A DNA stretch of 64,000 nt, from assembly GCA_022376465.1 (NCBI GenBank), contig JACDTU010000005.1, positions 1,104,001 to 1,168,000 of the forward strand, given 5' to 3'. A program made the position numbers and the translations under genes. The stretch comes from Cubamyces lactineus (lineage: Eukaryota; Basidiomycota; Agaricomycetes; Polyporales; Polyporaceae). Positions within the stretch are counted from its first letter, which is position 1; every line of letters starts with the position of its first letter. The notes beneath the pieces were generated by a model. That model searched no databases, had not been told where the DNA came from, and worked only from the letters and a program-made list of their open reading frames with translations. Shown here one piece after another: positions 39,403 to 51,217 of this stretch.

Positions 39403-41715
39403 CATGCTGTTCAAGCTTCGCATACGTCTACCATCACCCTCATTTCGACTCCAAGTCTTCCTCGTGCGGGGAACCACAACTACTGGCGCGTTGAACGGAG
39501 GCACACGAGTACAATTCCACTTCTTCAAGCTAGCACGACCTTAGCGCAGCCACCAAGGCACTGATTCCTGCCAGATTCACCCTCGCGGACGGACAGCATA
39601 ACGCTGCTGCACAGCAGTAAGTCGCTTCGGCCTACAGCAATGGTAGATTCGCATCATGCATCGCATCTGCTTGCTTGGATGTGAAGTGAGCTGGGCCGTC
39701 GGTATCCTAAGCACGGATATCGATAGCCCCGCTCATGGGGCCACCAAGCATGTCTATATTCTATTTGACAGAAAAATCTGATGATCAACTGCATATTCGC
39801 CTCCGGTATCTCACCGATCTCACCCTCCAGACTACTCACAGGATCTCAGCGGAGCACAGCGTCTGTTGAGACCCGCTCGGCGCTACGATGGTGCTACCCG
39901 TTCAAGTCCAGCCAGCGTTCACGTCACGATCCTATCCCACCTTCCGTCCGGAGATATGCGTACAGTACAAGGACGAGTACTCGTTGATGTTACGCGCGAC
40001 ATCCAAGAAGGACCCTATAGTTCCCATGATTCTCAAACAGTTCCATGACGATGTCAAAGCGCTTAAACTCGAACCGCCCATTGAGCCTGACGAGGTCGAG
40101 CTCATCAGTAAATCTTCGCAGGTCAAAGCGACATATTCGGTTCGACATCGTGTGAGTGTGGTTGTGCAGTACGCTAAGGGAAGCCACATAGGTGACAGCG
40201 ATGGTTTCTAGAGCTCGTGCGACATCCTGAAGAGCCTCGTGATGCGGATGTTCTCCTCGGGAGGATTCAAGGAGGTCTGCGCCGAGCGTTTCATGTGCGC
40301 CTTTTCGCTTGAGTCCACCGTGCATATCCTCCGAAAAGACTGACAGACCAACCGCACAGAGCGCGCGTTCTGTACATTGAAGGGTGAGTGGTGTCCGACC
40401 GCCGTTCGCCTTGCCGTGAGCTAATGGGCGCGCGCAGAGGTTCTACTGTGTCATCCGACACCATCTCCACCATCCCGACCGTACAGAGGCGGCTAGAGGA
40501 GAGCAACTGGTCGTCATCGAGCTCGCAGACGCCAGCAGCACGTACGTACCTTTATTGCGCGCGATATCCGGCTTCAATCGAGGATCGCCTATGGTCAGAA
40601 ATCAAGCTGAGCCAGATGTCCGCAGATAGATTATTACCCGTCGTGCACCGCAGCACCAACGATATGCTCTGTGACAAGGCGTCAACTTTCCGTTCTGTGA
40701 GTTTGAAGGTACGAACCACATAGCCTGCCGCCGCCGAGGGGTCTGGCGCCGATCTATGACATGCTCCAATGAGCCAAACGGTCCTGACATAACTCCTAGC
40801 TGCCTTCCCGGCATATCCAGAACGATGCGAAGAGGAACCCTGTCCCAGACGAACCCCAGCTGCAGACGCCCCGCCCAGCGACCATGGTTATAAACTCCCT
40901 GCGGGTTCGCTCTGCAGTAAGACAACAGCCCGCCCATCCACCTATTTGCGCCATGGTCTCCCTCACCCCCAACACTTGCCTCCGACTCCGCGACGCCAGG
41001 GACTCCGTCATCCTGGTCTCTGAGCCCACCGTCAGGGTGCTGATGCTGAGGGACGCTGAGCCCGGCGTCGACGCCCCGCCAGACGTCCGACGCATGGCTT
41101 TCGTTACCGACGGCGAGACCTACACCTTCGTCGCGCTGGCCCAGACGTCTGGCCACCAGGACGGCTGGCTGTACGCTGGCGCCGCTATCAAGATCAAGAG
41201 CATGCATCGACTCCCGGCCGGATTGGCCTGGTCAGTCCCATCTGCAAACCCTATCGCGCGCACTTGCGCCGCGCCGCGATCGTCTACTGACCATACCATG
41301 GCGTTCCAGCCCTGTCGTCATCACCAGCTTCTGCATCAACTTCGCCGACCAAGTCGTGTCGGACACCGTCGAGATGCGGGACTCCCCGTCCCTCATGGTG
41401 CAGACCATCTCCGCGTCGACCGCGTCGACGATGGACACCGACGGCCACGGTCCCAATCGTCAGTCTCTGTCACGCATCTCACCCGTCACGTACCCGCTAA
41501 CCACCGCGTTCTCGCGGCTGGCAGAGGAACTCTCCTTGCGCGAGCGAATCGAGGAACTCGTCGGCGAGCTGGACAGAGAGCGCGGCCGCCGCAGGCAGCT
41601 CGAGCGCGCACTCGCCGACGTCTGCAAGGACCTCATCGAGCCTCCCTTGGTGCCTGCCGCCATAGACATGTTCATGGGCCTCTCCGACATCGCGAACGGC
41701 ATTGGAGAGCAGTGA
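39403..41715 (+). CDS. Unrecognised multi-exon protein with C-terminal coiled coil (5' end uncertain)
   Basis: I do not recognise the family. A set of protein-like exons on the plus strand can be followed. They include HDLSAATKALIPARFTLADG (39535-39615), LHIRLRYLTDLTLQTTHRIS (39780-39860), and SRSYPTFRPEICVQYKDEYS with ILKQFHDDVKALKLEPPIEP and VELISKSSQVKATYSVRHR (39910-40152). Later pieces are WSEIKLSQMSADRLLPVVHR, then MVINSLRVRSAV at 40884 with VRVLMLRDAEPGVDAPPDVR. The last exon has SFCINFADQVVSDTVEMRDS and a heptad-like coiled coil (LAEELSLRERIEELVGELD), ending NGIGEQ and TGA at 41713-41715. The first ATG I can offer is at 39403 (MLFKLRIRL), but it is weakly supported. The part from 40884 could instead be a separate gene. 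Confidence 0.45.
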
Positions 41716-42289
41716 GGAAGAGGGTTCGGACACGTAAGCGGATAGACGATCGAGAACAGAAGGCCGGAAAGAGGAAGACGGGGGGGGCAGGGGTGCCGCG
41801 ATCGTCATAGACATAGCTCCGGTGTACGATCTTCCTTGATATAGCCACCAGTTTTTTCTTGATGCCTTGATCTCTCTGCCCATGGCGCTACCGCGAGGCT
41901 CACTCGTTCGCGGGAACGCCCTCCGCAAGACACACGTCCAGATCTCGCGATACGTCGAGTGCGGATCATCCTGCGCCAGGGCGCGGCTCGTCCTACAACT
42001 TGGCGCGGTTCATGTATACCAGCGACGTGAGCAATCGAACATGGTCACTGCAATGATCGTTTCAGGCATTACCAAGTCTAAAGTACAAGGGAGTGGTATA
42101 GAATAGCGTAACTTAAGGGGAAGCAATACCGTCCATCCACGGACCGCCTCGGAAGAGAACAACAACAGCGTCAAACTTCGAGCGAAAGCGAGGATCACAA
42201 CAAGAGCGATACACTTCCTGCCCCACGCGTTGGGGCGCCTACAAGCCATTGGCCAGCTCCAGCCCACGGACTGCCGCTTCGAATGTGGT
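41716..42289. other. Spacer between convergent genes
   Basis: 3' flanks of the unrecognised (+) gene and the F-box-like (-) gene. Nothing else recognised. Confidence 0.4.
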
Positions 42290-45200
42290 TCAGGAAGACA
42301 AGAAGCGAGCGGAGCGGCCACCGTTCGACACATTAATACACGTAACACATGCACCTACACCGCACACACGTCTCTTTGCGGTCGTGCGCGTTAGCGTCCC
42401 CAGCCGGAGTACGTCTCGGCAACTCACAGACCTCAGGGAGGGAGGAGCCGCTCCTTGGCTGTGACCGTGCGTATCCAGATCTCGCCCGGTCGGCTGCCAC
42501 GAGCGGAAGTAATGCTTCAGCACGCTGCGTATGGATCGTCGCTAGGGAGCACGCGTACCTCTTCTCTCTCAAGATTCTGAACACGCTCTTCTGCTCTTCC
42601 TCCCGCGCAAGGCGGTCCGGACTTAAGCCGACGATCGCGCCCGCCGCGCGGGGCGGGAAAGCGCCCCGGCAGCGTGCCTGCAAGTCCGCGAGGCCTTCGT
42701 TCGTCCCTTCTGCCTCGACGACGACGGTGCCATACCAGCCCGGGTCGACGAGCCACGCCCCACCGGGAGCAGGACCAGGGCCGACATCGCGCGGGACAGC
42801 AATCCGGAGGGGCTTGCCGCTCGCCGATGGACGGATCGTGAAAGAGGAGCGGTGGACCCAGCGGACGACCATGTGATGCCCGCCTTGCGGCCTGCTCGGT
42901 GAATGTGGTCAGAGCGCTGAACTTAGGCGATATGAAGCAGAGAACAAAGGGGGGGGGGGGGGAGCGGATACTTACGTCTCTGTCTTCGTCCGATCCTGAA
43001 GGAGCTGCAGGTTCGCAGCGATCTCCTCGCCCCACGGCGCGATGTCAATGTGGCAGATCGGATTTCCGCTGCCCATCGTGCGCACGACGCGGTGGAAGTA
43101 TGAAGGTGGGAACGCGAGCGTCGGCAGGTACTTCGGGAGGTCGCCCGCGCGGGAGTAGGTGTAGTCGAGGTCCTGCAGATACGGCAAACGAGCGGTTAGC
43201 ATGGTTCGTCCGATGTACGTCTCGCCCCACAACCGCTCAAGGCAGGCCACCCCCTGGAAAAACGAATAAAAAAGAGGAAAGCCGTTCTACGCCACCAACC
43301 ACCACTACCACCACGCACGGCGGATATGACCACGGCGCCCATGCCAACGCGCTCAGAAACAGAGGAGAAGGCGCCAAACGGGCGCGGCGGCAGACCAGCA
43401 ACTGAGGAAACGCGTACGTACGATGAGATAGCCACCGTCCCACACCATCCTACCCACATTCCCTTCATCGCCCACGGCTGTGTCCCACACGACGTCGCCC
43501 GGGCGGAGCAGATGCTGGACGCCCGCGCGCCTCAGCTCATTCTCGCACTCGAGCACGCTCGTGTCCGAGAGCCAGTCCCCCTCCGGCGACGGCACGAATA
43601 CCTGCAGCAGAGGCGCCCGCCGCACGCGGAATAGCGGCGAGTGGAACCCTACCACCCCGGCGGGAGGACCAGGAGCAGGGACAGAACCATTGCGACCGTG
43701 CGTGTAAGCGAAGCCAATACCGTGCCCGCTGTGCGAGTGGCTGAAAGACGACGTCGGGGAGGGCGCACGGCTCGAGCTCCGCGAGAAAGTCTTCCTGCCC
43801 GCGGGGACGTTGTTGACTGACGTCGTGGACTTGACCGAGGGCAGTCCGCGCTGCGGGCTTGTCGGAGAGACGCCTGCAGCGCCCATCGCACGAGCGTCCG
43901 CCTCGGCTTGCGCACGAAGGCGGAGCACGACACGGGTGTACGAGCGGCACGCAACCTGCAAGGACTGGACCATAGCGCTCTGCGCACGATCCCGCTCCCG
44001 GTCGGGTGTCTGGAGGTACATCTCAGCGTAGCGCGAGAACTGGTGCGCCGGCAGCGAGACTCCACGCATGTACGCATTGAGGTCCTGCCGCAGATAGGGA
44101 TCATGTTCAGCCGTAGCCCGCGAAGCAAGAAGCAGCACGCGGCGACAGGACGTCGACGTCAACCACTCACCTCGAGAGTCAGCGTGAGTGGCTCGTTCTC
44201 CGCGAAGGTCCACCGGGCATATCCGACCGTGCGCAGATAGCGCTCGAGCGCGCGCTCTGTGAGCTCACGATCGTCGTGCAGGCGCGCGCGGATCGCCTTG
44301 CTCGCGCTAGACAATGCCAACCAGTTCCCGAACGACAGGTAGGCTAGCAGGTGCGCGAGCAGCGCCGGCTCTGCGATGTGCCTCTCTAGCGGATAGAAGG
44401 TTGGTTCCTTCTCCTCTTCTGTTTCCAGGGGCTCAGGTGCGACTTCCGCGCTGGGACCGACGTCTGGTTGATGCTCTGCACCGGATGCAGAGATGGGGTC
44501 GGGAACGGGGACCACATTTTCTATGCCCTCCGGACGGGACTTCTCGAGTGCTTTGCCTCGACGGCGCGTCCGCGCTTGCGCATACTCTTCTGGGGAAATG
44601 GGACTACGAGGAGGGGAAGATTGTGCTTGACTAGACATATCTGGCGCCGGAAGCACCTTCTCCGTCTTCTGTGGGGTCGCTGGGGCTGTCTCATTCATTA
44701 CGCGCGAGCTGTGATTTGCTTCGTTGACCACGCGAGAACCGGGGTCTGCTTCACCAACCACACGCGACGTGTCCTGCCTCGGGCGTGAATGTTGTTCGCT
44801 GCGCGCGCTCTGTGATGGTAATGACCGATTGTGCAAAGGTGGGCTACCAACAGGAACGGGTTGCTCGTGTCTTCTCCTCGCGCTCTGCGCCGACGCGCCC
44901 GCGCCTGGCGCAACAAACCCCTTCGTCGCGTTCAGCTTCTCCATCTGCCTCTCCGTGAGGACCTTGACCGGCCGAGTGGGCACCGGCGACTCCGACGAAA
45001 TCACCCGCTGGGCCGGTGGCGGCGACCGCACCGGTTCGGTGCTCCGGCGCTCCGGCAGAGACTTCTCGTGCCGCAAATGGATGGGGGAACCGAGTTGCGC
45101 GTTGGCAGCTGTCGTCGATGCGGCGGGGACGACAGGGGCATATGCATTATTATGATAGTTCGCACCTGCGCTGCTATATCCGTGTCCCGGCTGCTGCTGA

Positions 45201-47137
45201 TGCCCACCATATGCATGGACGTGCGCGTTCGCGCTCCCGTCACCCTGCGCGCGGTGCCTCGAGGACGGCTCGCGCGCAGGAGGATGCGGAGGGGGCGGCA
45301 TGTCTTCCACAGGGGTCGGGGGCTTGGCGCCGAATGTGGCAGACGGAGCAGCTGTCAGGGGCGTGCCCATCTGCGCGCGCGGATGTGGATACGGTGGTGA
45401 TTGAGATGTTGGTGGCGGTGATTGCTGCTGCATCTGCGTCTGAGCAGCCGGGGCCTGAGAGGGGGGCGCGTCCGGCATCCTTGACACGCGCGAGCGCGAT
45501 TTGCTCAGCTTCCGCATGCGTGGCGGCTGGGGAGGGTGCGACTCTGGGGGAGTGGGGAGGCTGGTCGACATGGTAGGTGGGGGACTGCGTAGATTGGAAG
45601 CGGAGGGTCTATGAGCGGCCTGTTCCTTGAGAGGCGTGTAGTCGGCATTAGGTGGATCGCTGTTATGGCGGCCCGTCGCGGGGGCTGCGGCTGCAGGAAT
45701 GGACTCGTGCATCGCTCGTCTGTCCTTCGGCTCTGGGGACTTGGGGGACGTAGAACGAGGCGTAGGATATCCGCTCACAAACTGGCTCGAACCATCGCTA
45801 CGCTCCAAGCGTGGCGGCATCTCAGCACTCTCCTCGCGCGCGTCCGGATCGAGGGTCGCGACGGCCATCCAGGCCTTGGGGTCGATAATCTCCGCCTCGG
45901 CCTCCGCTGCTGCCATGGCTGCGAATATGAGCGGGCGACCTTGTATGGGGCCACGGTGGGTAGGCGGGTATCCGGCCTGGTAGTCGGACGGCGGTTTGCC
46001 GAACGCGTGCGGGGGAGAAGGGTAGGAGGATTGTGCTTGCGCGGGGAGCATTTTGGCTTTTGAGGAGGACGAGGGTTTCTTGGAATGGGAGGGTGCCGGT
46101 GGCGTGGAGGACGAGGCGGCAGGGGCCGCGGAGTGGGTGGGAGGGTGCGTGGGAGAACGTCTGCGAGGAATGGGATACCGGGTGTCCGATTCTGGAGGGA
46201 GCAGGCTGTGATCGAGATCTATCGTCCGCGGTATGTTGTGCAGGTTCTGCCTCTCGTTCGAAGGCTTGGCTTTCGCTTTTGGGTGTTGTTGCTGCTGTTG
46301 CGGCTGGTGCTGGTGCTGATGCTGGTGCTGCACAGGCGGAGATTTTGCGGGTACAGAGGCAGGAGCAGGGACAAGGGCAGGGGGATCAGGAACCTTGCTG
46401 CAGGGCTTTGACCGAGGCGGAGCAGAGGAAGAAGGCTGCTTGGGGAGGCAGTCGTCCTCGGAGGCAGGAGAATCGGATGGGGAACGTTGCTCGTTCAAGC
46501 TGTCACTCGGGCGCCTTGACGGCTGTTCGAGCTCGTGGTCCGCTGTGCGCGGCGGTTCTGACGCTGTCACTGTCGCGTGGGGAATGGGCGGGACAGGCGG
46601 CGGGGTAGGCGCGGCGGTGGGCGCAGGCTTGCCGTCGCTGCTCTCGTCTGCGGCCAAGAGGGCGTCCAAGGGGAAATTGAAGCCACTCAAATGGAGGGAG
46701 TGCAGCTGCAGCTGTGGCTGAGGCTCAGGAGAGCTCGACAGGGGCGCCCGTCGATCGCGCGTCGTTGCCGAGATGTTCGACCGATTGGAATGGAGCACGC
46801 TGTCCGTGTGTACACTCGCGGTGACGCTTGCACTTACGCTCGAATAGGCAGTCGAACTGTCAGGCTGCTGCTCACCCTGTGTAGCACGTCACCGTCAGCG
46901 ATCGAATCCTCTTCCGGAACCGATTACACCGCATTCCCCGGCCCCTCCTCCCTCGCGTAGACCACCATCGACGACATCATCATCATCACCAACACTCACC
47001 GGCACACGTCTCTTCTCTTCTTTCTTGCTGGGAAGTCCGTTTTCCGTTCGTATCTGCTCGGTCGCGTCTCGCGCAGGCGTGTCGCCAGAGACAGCTGGCG
47101 GGGAGGGTGTGGTCGAAGGAGGAGGGGGCGTCGGGGG
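42290..47137 (-). CDS. Long disordered protein with an F-box-like helical domain (5' exon uncertain)
   Basis: Exons on the minus strand: an N-terminal exon at about 47137-47000 (Pro-rich, then ATEQIRTENGLPSKKEEKRR), a very long exon of 880+ codons (about 46897-44168), then several shorter ones. The long exon is Pro/Ser/Gln-rich, with an HQHQHQHQ-PQQQQQ tract near 46320 and many PP motifs. Near its end is a probable F-box-like segment (LLAHLLAYLSFGNWLALSSA, then RARLHDDRELTERALERYL). Downstream exons give DLNAYMRGVSLPAHQFSRYAE, a compact region with WDTAVGDEGNVGRMVWDGGY, YLIDLDYTYSRAGDLPKYLP, FHRVVRTMGSGNPICHIDI and a C-terminal MVVRWVHRSSFTIRP with RDVGPGPAPGGAWLVDPGWY. The stop is uncertain (42290-42430, by choice of the last splice). 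This gene may be joined to the next upstream one. Confidence 0.65.
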
Positions 47138-47759
47138 CTGTAATCACCACGCGCGGTCAGCACAAGGCTCTGGCTAAATACAAGGCGGCCCACGGGCGCG
47201 CAGCCTTTAGGAAAGCAAAGAGGTGGGAACGCGGCTGGACGAACGCGGAGATGGGAAGAAGCTTAATTGGCCGATCGCGTTGCTTCGACTTCTCGACGCG
47301 CCCACGTGATCGCCAGAAACGTTGCACTGGGCGCCAAGAGCCCGTCGTCTCTGCGCGTCGTGCCCGCGCGTGTGTACGCCGCGCTGCGCTGAGTGGGAAG
47401 CGGAGACAGATACGCGGAGCACTCGTTACGGTACTTACGCGTCTGCGGTCCTCTCGGGCTGCTCGTTGTACTGCGCGACGTCGCGAGAGAAGGTGTGCAG
47501 GCTGCAGCGCGGCCTCCAGGACGTCGCGCCCCCCTTTATTTCCGCCAGGCAGACGATCAAAGACGTCATCGTCGCCCTCGGCCTCTCGCCCGGCATGACG
47601 GGTTCACAATACACCCCCCTTCGCGCCCCTCCCAACGCCGACGTAATGCGCCCATCCACAGGCACGCACGACGTCGATGGCTTCGCAGCTCGCGCGTATT
47701 TATGGCCCACTGCACTCCTCCCCCACTCTTTCCTCGCAAACCGCGTTCCGGGCAACTTA
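47138..47759. other. Gap between the two disordered-protein genes: long intron or promoter
   Basis: The next upstream exon ends with a GTAAGCG donor near 47762 and the next downstream exon begins after a CAG acceptor at 47138. If joined, the intron would be about 620 nt, ten times the local norm. On the minus strand CCATAAATAC near 47700 resembles a TATA box, which would instead favour two genes. Open frames in the gap have no motifs. Confidence 0.4.
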
Positions 47760-49680
47760 AAAGTACGCTTACCTTGGCACTGTTTTCACTTACATTCGCA
47801 CCTGCGTTCGCATGTCTACTGGGACCTGGTGCTGTGCTAGTGTCGCGGTCGGAGTCCGACGTGCTCTTCCCGACGGGCAGGCCGAGCGCTGCGAGCAGCG
47901 AGTACTTTCTGCGCCGAGGTGCCGGCGCGTTCTCTTTCGAATTCGACTTTGAATGCGAGCTCGAGGTGGCCGGAGTCGGCCCTGTCGAGGGTGGTGATGT
48001 CAGACTTGATGCTGGTGCTGGTACGCTACGCTTCGGGCCCGGGATCGTGGACGAAGAGGTTGAAGCGGACGACGCGACTCCGTCAGCTGCCGCTGGAGCT
48101 CTGGCCTTGTCCCCTTCGCTGGCCGACTCCTTGATAGCCTGCGGTCGTTTGACTTCTGCTCCCCCTGGGCGTAGGCGCTGCTTCACTGGGCTCGATGGTC
48201 TTGGCTGTGAAGATGGCTCTGTGTCGTTACTAGCACCAGCACCAGACAAGGCGGGCGGCGATGCAGGCTTCGACGTCGCGATCGTATGCATACTCGCGCG
48301 TTTCGGCGTAGAGAACTGGTCCTCTCCGTCCACGACGACGACCGCCGCCGCACCGTTGCTGCCACGGCTGCCGCCCCCGCCATTCCGGCCCTGCGCAGAA
48401 TTCCCGGAGGAGAGAGAGGGCCCGGAGGCAGGGAAGGCAATATACGGTACGTTCGAGCTTGAGCTTGTCTGACCAGCAATGACTTGCGGTTCCGGCGACC
48501 TGGTCCGAGCGTGCACTTTCTCCGCACGGGCGGCGCTCGCGTCCTCGGCGGTGTGCTTCTTCTCCTTCCTCCGTTTCTCCCGCCGTGCTTCTTCATTAAT
48601 AGATGTACGGCCCGAGCCCGACGGCGCTGCTGTGTTGGGGGAGGACGTCACAGTCGCGCGCGGGATGTGGTCATGTCGCGAGCCTTCGAACGATGGACGG
48701 ACGCCTGGCGCAGGTACCAACGTCGAGGTTGACGCGGTCGATTCGGAAGGTATGATGGTGTCTTCCTGAGAAGGTGGGTCGGTGCCAGAGCTTGAGCCTA
48801 GGCTCTCGGGCTGAGGCAACGAGGCGGCGTCGACCCTTGGGCGTGTCATTTTTCGCGCGGGCAGGAGGACGCGCTCGCCAACGACACGCACCTGCTCCCG
48901 CTCCCATTGCCTCTCCCTCTCCCGCTCTCTCCGCGCCTTCCGCGCACTAGAAGCCGCTCCCCGCCCGTTCTCCGCGCCCGTCTCGTCACTAGTACCCTCG
49001 ACTGGCCGCGTCTCGTCAGGCCGTGATGAGGAACCCGAAGCGGTGGTGTCCACCCGCTTGCGCGTCACTTTCCGCGCGGGGAGCAGGACGCGGTCACCTT
49101 CCACGCGCGTGCCGTGCCTTCCCAGCACGACCCCGCTCGCACTCGCGTTGCCGCTAGAGCTCTCTCCGGAGAGCGCGGTGCCCTCGCTCGGCATGCGCCT
49201 CATCTCTTGCGCCCCAACGCCGCTATCCTTCCTGTCTCTCCCGTGCTCACTCACTTTCAGCCGTTCGTCCTGGCTCGCCTCGTGCCTCATCTCGCTCCTC
49301 GACTTCGCCTTTTCCACCTCTCCCCGCACATCCCTGTCCCTGTCCCTGTCCCTGCCTTCCGAGCTCTTCTGCTGCTTCATCGCTGGGGCCTGCACAGAGC
49401 CAGGGGCGGGGACGGGTACCGCGACCTGGACGACCTTGCGCGGCGCAAGCGCGAGCGGTGCGGACACGAGCGGCTTCAGCGAGGGCCCCGACCCGTCCGG
49501 TGCACGGCGCGCCCCTGCGAAGCGCGCATACAGGGGCGCCTCGTGTGAGGTACGTTCTGCGGCTGCTGCTGCTGCCGCCCTGGCGGAGAGCGGGGCTGGG
49601 GCGGAGACGGAGGGTGGGTTGGAGGAGGACGCGCAGGGGGTGGAGATGGATGTTGAGCGGTTTCGACGGAGGTGCTTCAT
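47566..49680 (-). CDS. Hypothetical highly basic/Ser-rich disordered protein with a duplicated RVLLPARK motif
   Basis: A frame of up to 704 codons from ATG 49680-49678 (MKHLRRNRSTSISTPC). It is dominated by Ser, Ala, Pro, Arg and Lys, with an RDRDRDRD run near 49340. A 19-residue motif occurs twice: GDRVLLPARKVTRKRVD (49050-49105) and GERVLLPARKMTRPRVD (48835-48885). Near the end is KYSLLAALGLPVGKS, the only hydrophobic stretch. The real end may be at a splice donor after ENSAK (about 47762) or at the frame's stop at 47566; the tail after ENSAK looks random. No catalytic motif seen. Possibly nuclear (basic clusters), but this is inference. Confidence 0.6.
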   Translation of the reverse strand: MKHLRRNRSTSISTPCASSSNPPSVSAPAPLSARAAAAAAAERTSHEAPLYARFAGARRAPDGSGPSLKPLVSAPLALAPRKVVQVAVPVPAPGSVQAPAMKQQKSSEGRDRDRDRDVRGEVEKAKSRSEMRHEASQDERLKVSEHGRDRKDSGVGAQEMRRMPSEGTALSGESSSGNASASGVVLGRHGTRVEGDRVLLPARKVTRKRVDTTASGSSSRPDETRPVEGTSDETGAENGRGAASSARKARRERERERQWEREQVRVVGERVLLPARKMTRPRVDAASLPQPESLGSSSGTDPPSQEDTIIPSESTASTSTLVPAPGVRPSFEGSRHDHIPRATVTSSPNTAAPSGSGRTSINEEARREKRRKEKKHTAEDASAARAEKVHARTRSPEPQVIAGQTSSSSNVPYIAFPASGPSLSSGNSAQGRNGGGGSRGSNGAAAVVVVDGEDQFSTPKRASMHTIATSKPASPPALSGAGASNDTEPSSQPRPSSPVKQRLRPGGAEVKRPQAIKESASEGDKARAPAAADGVASSASTSSSTIPGPKRSVPAPASSLTSPPSTGPTPATSSSHSKSNSKENAPAPRRRKYSLLAALGLPVGKSTSDSDRDTSTAPGPSRHANAGANVSENSAKVSVLLSCPERGLRGKSGGGVQWAINTRELRSHRRRACLWMGALRRRWEGREGGCIVNPSCRARGRGRR

Positions 49681-51217
49681 CTGGAACTGTAGAGGTATGT
49701 GGAATCAAAGTGGTACGGTCGTGTGGATGTCGTGTGGGGTCGTTTGGTGTTCGTAGAGGTTCGTCTGCTTGTGAAGGTGAGTATCAAGAGACAAAGGATG
49801 GCGTGCGAGTAGGAGGGAAAGGACAGAGCTCAACGTGGTTGGAAAGAAGACGGCACGTACCTGTTCGACGAACGTCGTTGGAATAGAATGTGGTAGTGGG
49901 GGGTATCTCTTCGTGGATGTGTCTGTTGTACAGGTGATAGTTTGTGCCTCGCCGTGCGTAAGGGTGGGTGGTCGTATGTTCGAGCGGCGTATGTATGTCG
50001 TCAGGTCAGGGCCAAGCCGAGCTCGTGAGCTCCAAGCCGTGCGCAGAGACTGTTCTGTAGGCTGCGCGGTTGCGCGCGTTGCGGTGCGTCGGAGGTTAAT
50101 GTTCGATGGGATGGGATGGGCTCGCGGGAGAAACCAAATCCGCACTCTGAGTCTATCCCTGACCTCGAGCAGATTATGCAGATCCCGTCCTTCCTTGATC
50201 CTCAACAGAGTTTGGGGAAAAGTAGAAAGCCGTGGAAGCAAAACAAGCTTATAGCTGAGGTTGCCCCCGAGGTGCCCCCGGGTGCAGATCTAGAGAGTTT
50301 CCGAGTTCTCGTTCGTTCGTTCGCTCGTGAGGTGAATGAGGGAAGGCGAGGCGAGGCAAAGCAAGGCGTTCGCAAGGCGCAGATGACTGAAGCAGATAAA
50401 TAGCAGAGACGCAAGAGGACGGTCGGCCGCGTGCCCAAGGCCTCGAGCTCGAGCCCGGGACGTCGAAAGCGCGGAAAGCAGAGCGACAGAGCGGGTGAAG
50501 GTGGACGCGAGCGGGCCTGGGAAGCACGCGTTTTTCTAGAGTATATCTCTCGCCTTGAATAGCAAGGCAGCAGACCTGTTCGTCGTCGCTGAACGTTGAA
50601 CGGGGAACGGAGGGAAAAGAGCTCGAGGACGAGCACGATGCAACGAGGCGACTGGGACGCGCTCGACTTTGATCAAGAGACCCAACCTCCCGCCGGCCAG
50701 GCCTTCCTCCCCACGCTCGCGGAGACGCGAATAGGCGCCCGTACACGCTGATAGACCAGATAGACGCCCATGTCGTCTCCACGCACGCGAGGCGAGATTA
50801 GATCGCACTCAGACTGGCACAGCCCGCACAAACGACTGCGACTTGCTCTCTCGGACTTGTATCCCGCATCCTGGTCGGCCTCGGTCCTCCACATCCGATT
50901 CGGACTTGCCTCTGTTTCTGTCCGAAACCACTGTACTTATCGTACTGTCGGCTACAGCCAGGGGCATACTGTTGCTGCGCTGCATACGCCGGTAGCGGGT
51001 GACTCTTCGCCTGGTCCTCTCGGTGGTTATCGACTATTGTTGGCGCAGCCATCAAACCCACCGGTTCTGTATATAAAGGCGGAGGCGAGAAGGTATCTCA
51101 GTCAGCGCGAAGCCGGACGAGCTTCAGCTACCTAGTTCGACGCACACGCCCCTTCGCACCTCTGAGTCTACAACTCCTATCATTTTCTACGGGGTCATCT
51201 CACCTTGACGCTGTACC
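49681..51217. other. Long intergenic region between divergent genes
   Basis: Holds the 5' flank of the minus-strand disordered-protein gene and the promoter of the plus-strand methyltransferase. Several short ORFs (for example one of 95 codons at 50116-50403) have no recognised features. I see no repeat with clear ends. Confidence 0.45.
51070..51077 (+). promoter_or_regulatory. Probable TATA box of the methyltransferase gene
   Basis: TATATAAA, about 140 nt upstream of the ATG at 51218. Confidence 0.5.

Noticed and set aside
44159..46798. Independent start of the F-box-like protein at 46798
   Set aside because: The codon is GTG, and the frame continues upstream in the same exon through HTDSV, so this is internal.
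47393..48472. 359-codon plus-strand open frame
   Set aside because: Antisense to the Ser-rich disordered-protein gene; translation is low complexity and mirrors its codon usage.
50116..50403. 95-codon gene in the intergenic region
   Set aside because: No motif, no plausible splice partners, and it lies in the upstream region of flanking genes.
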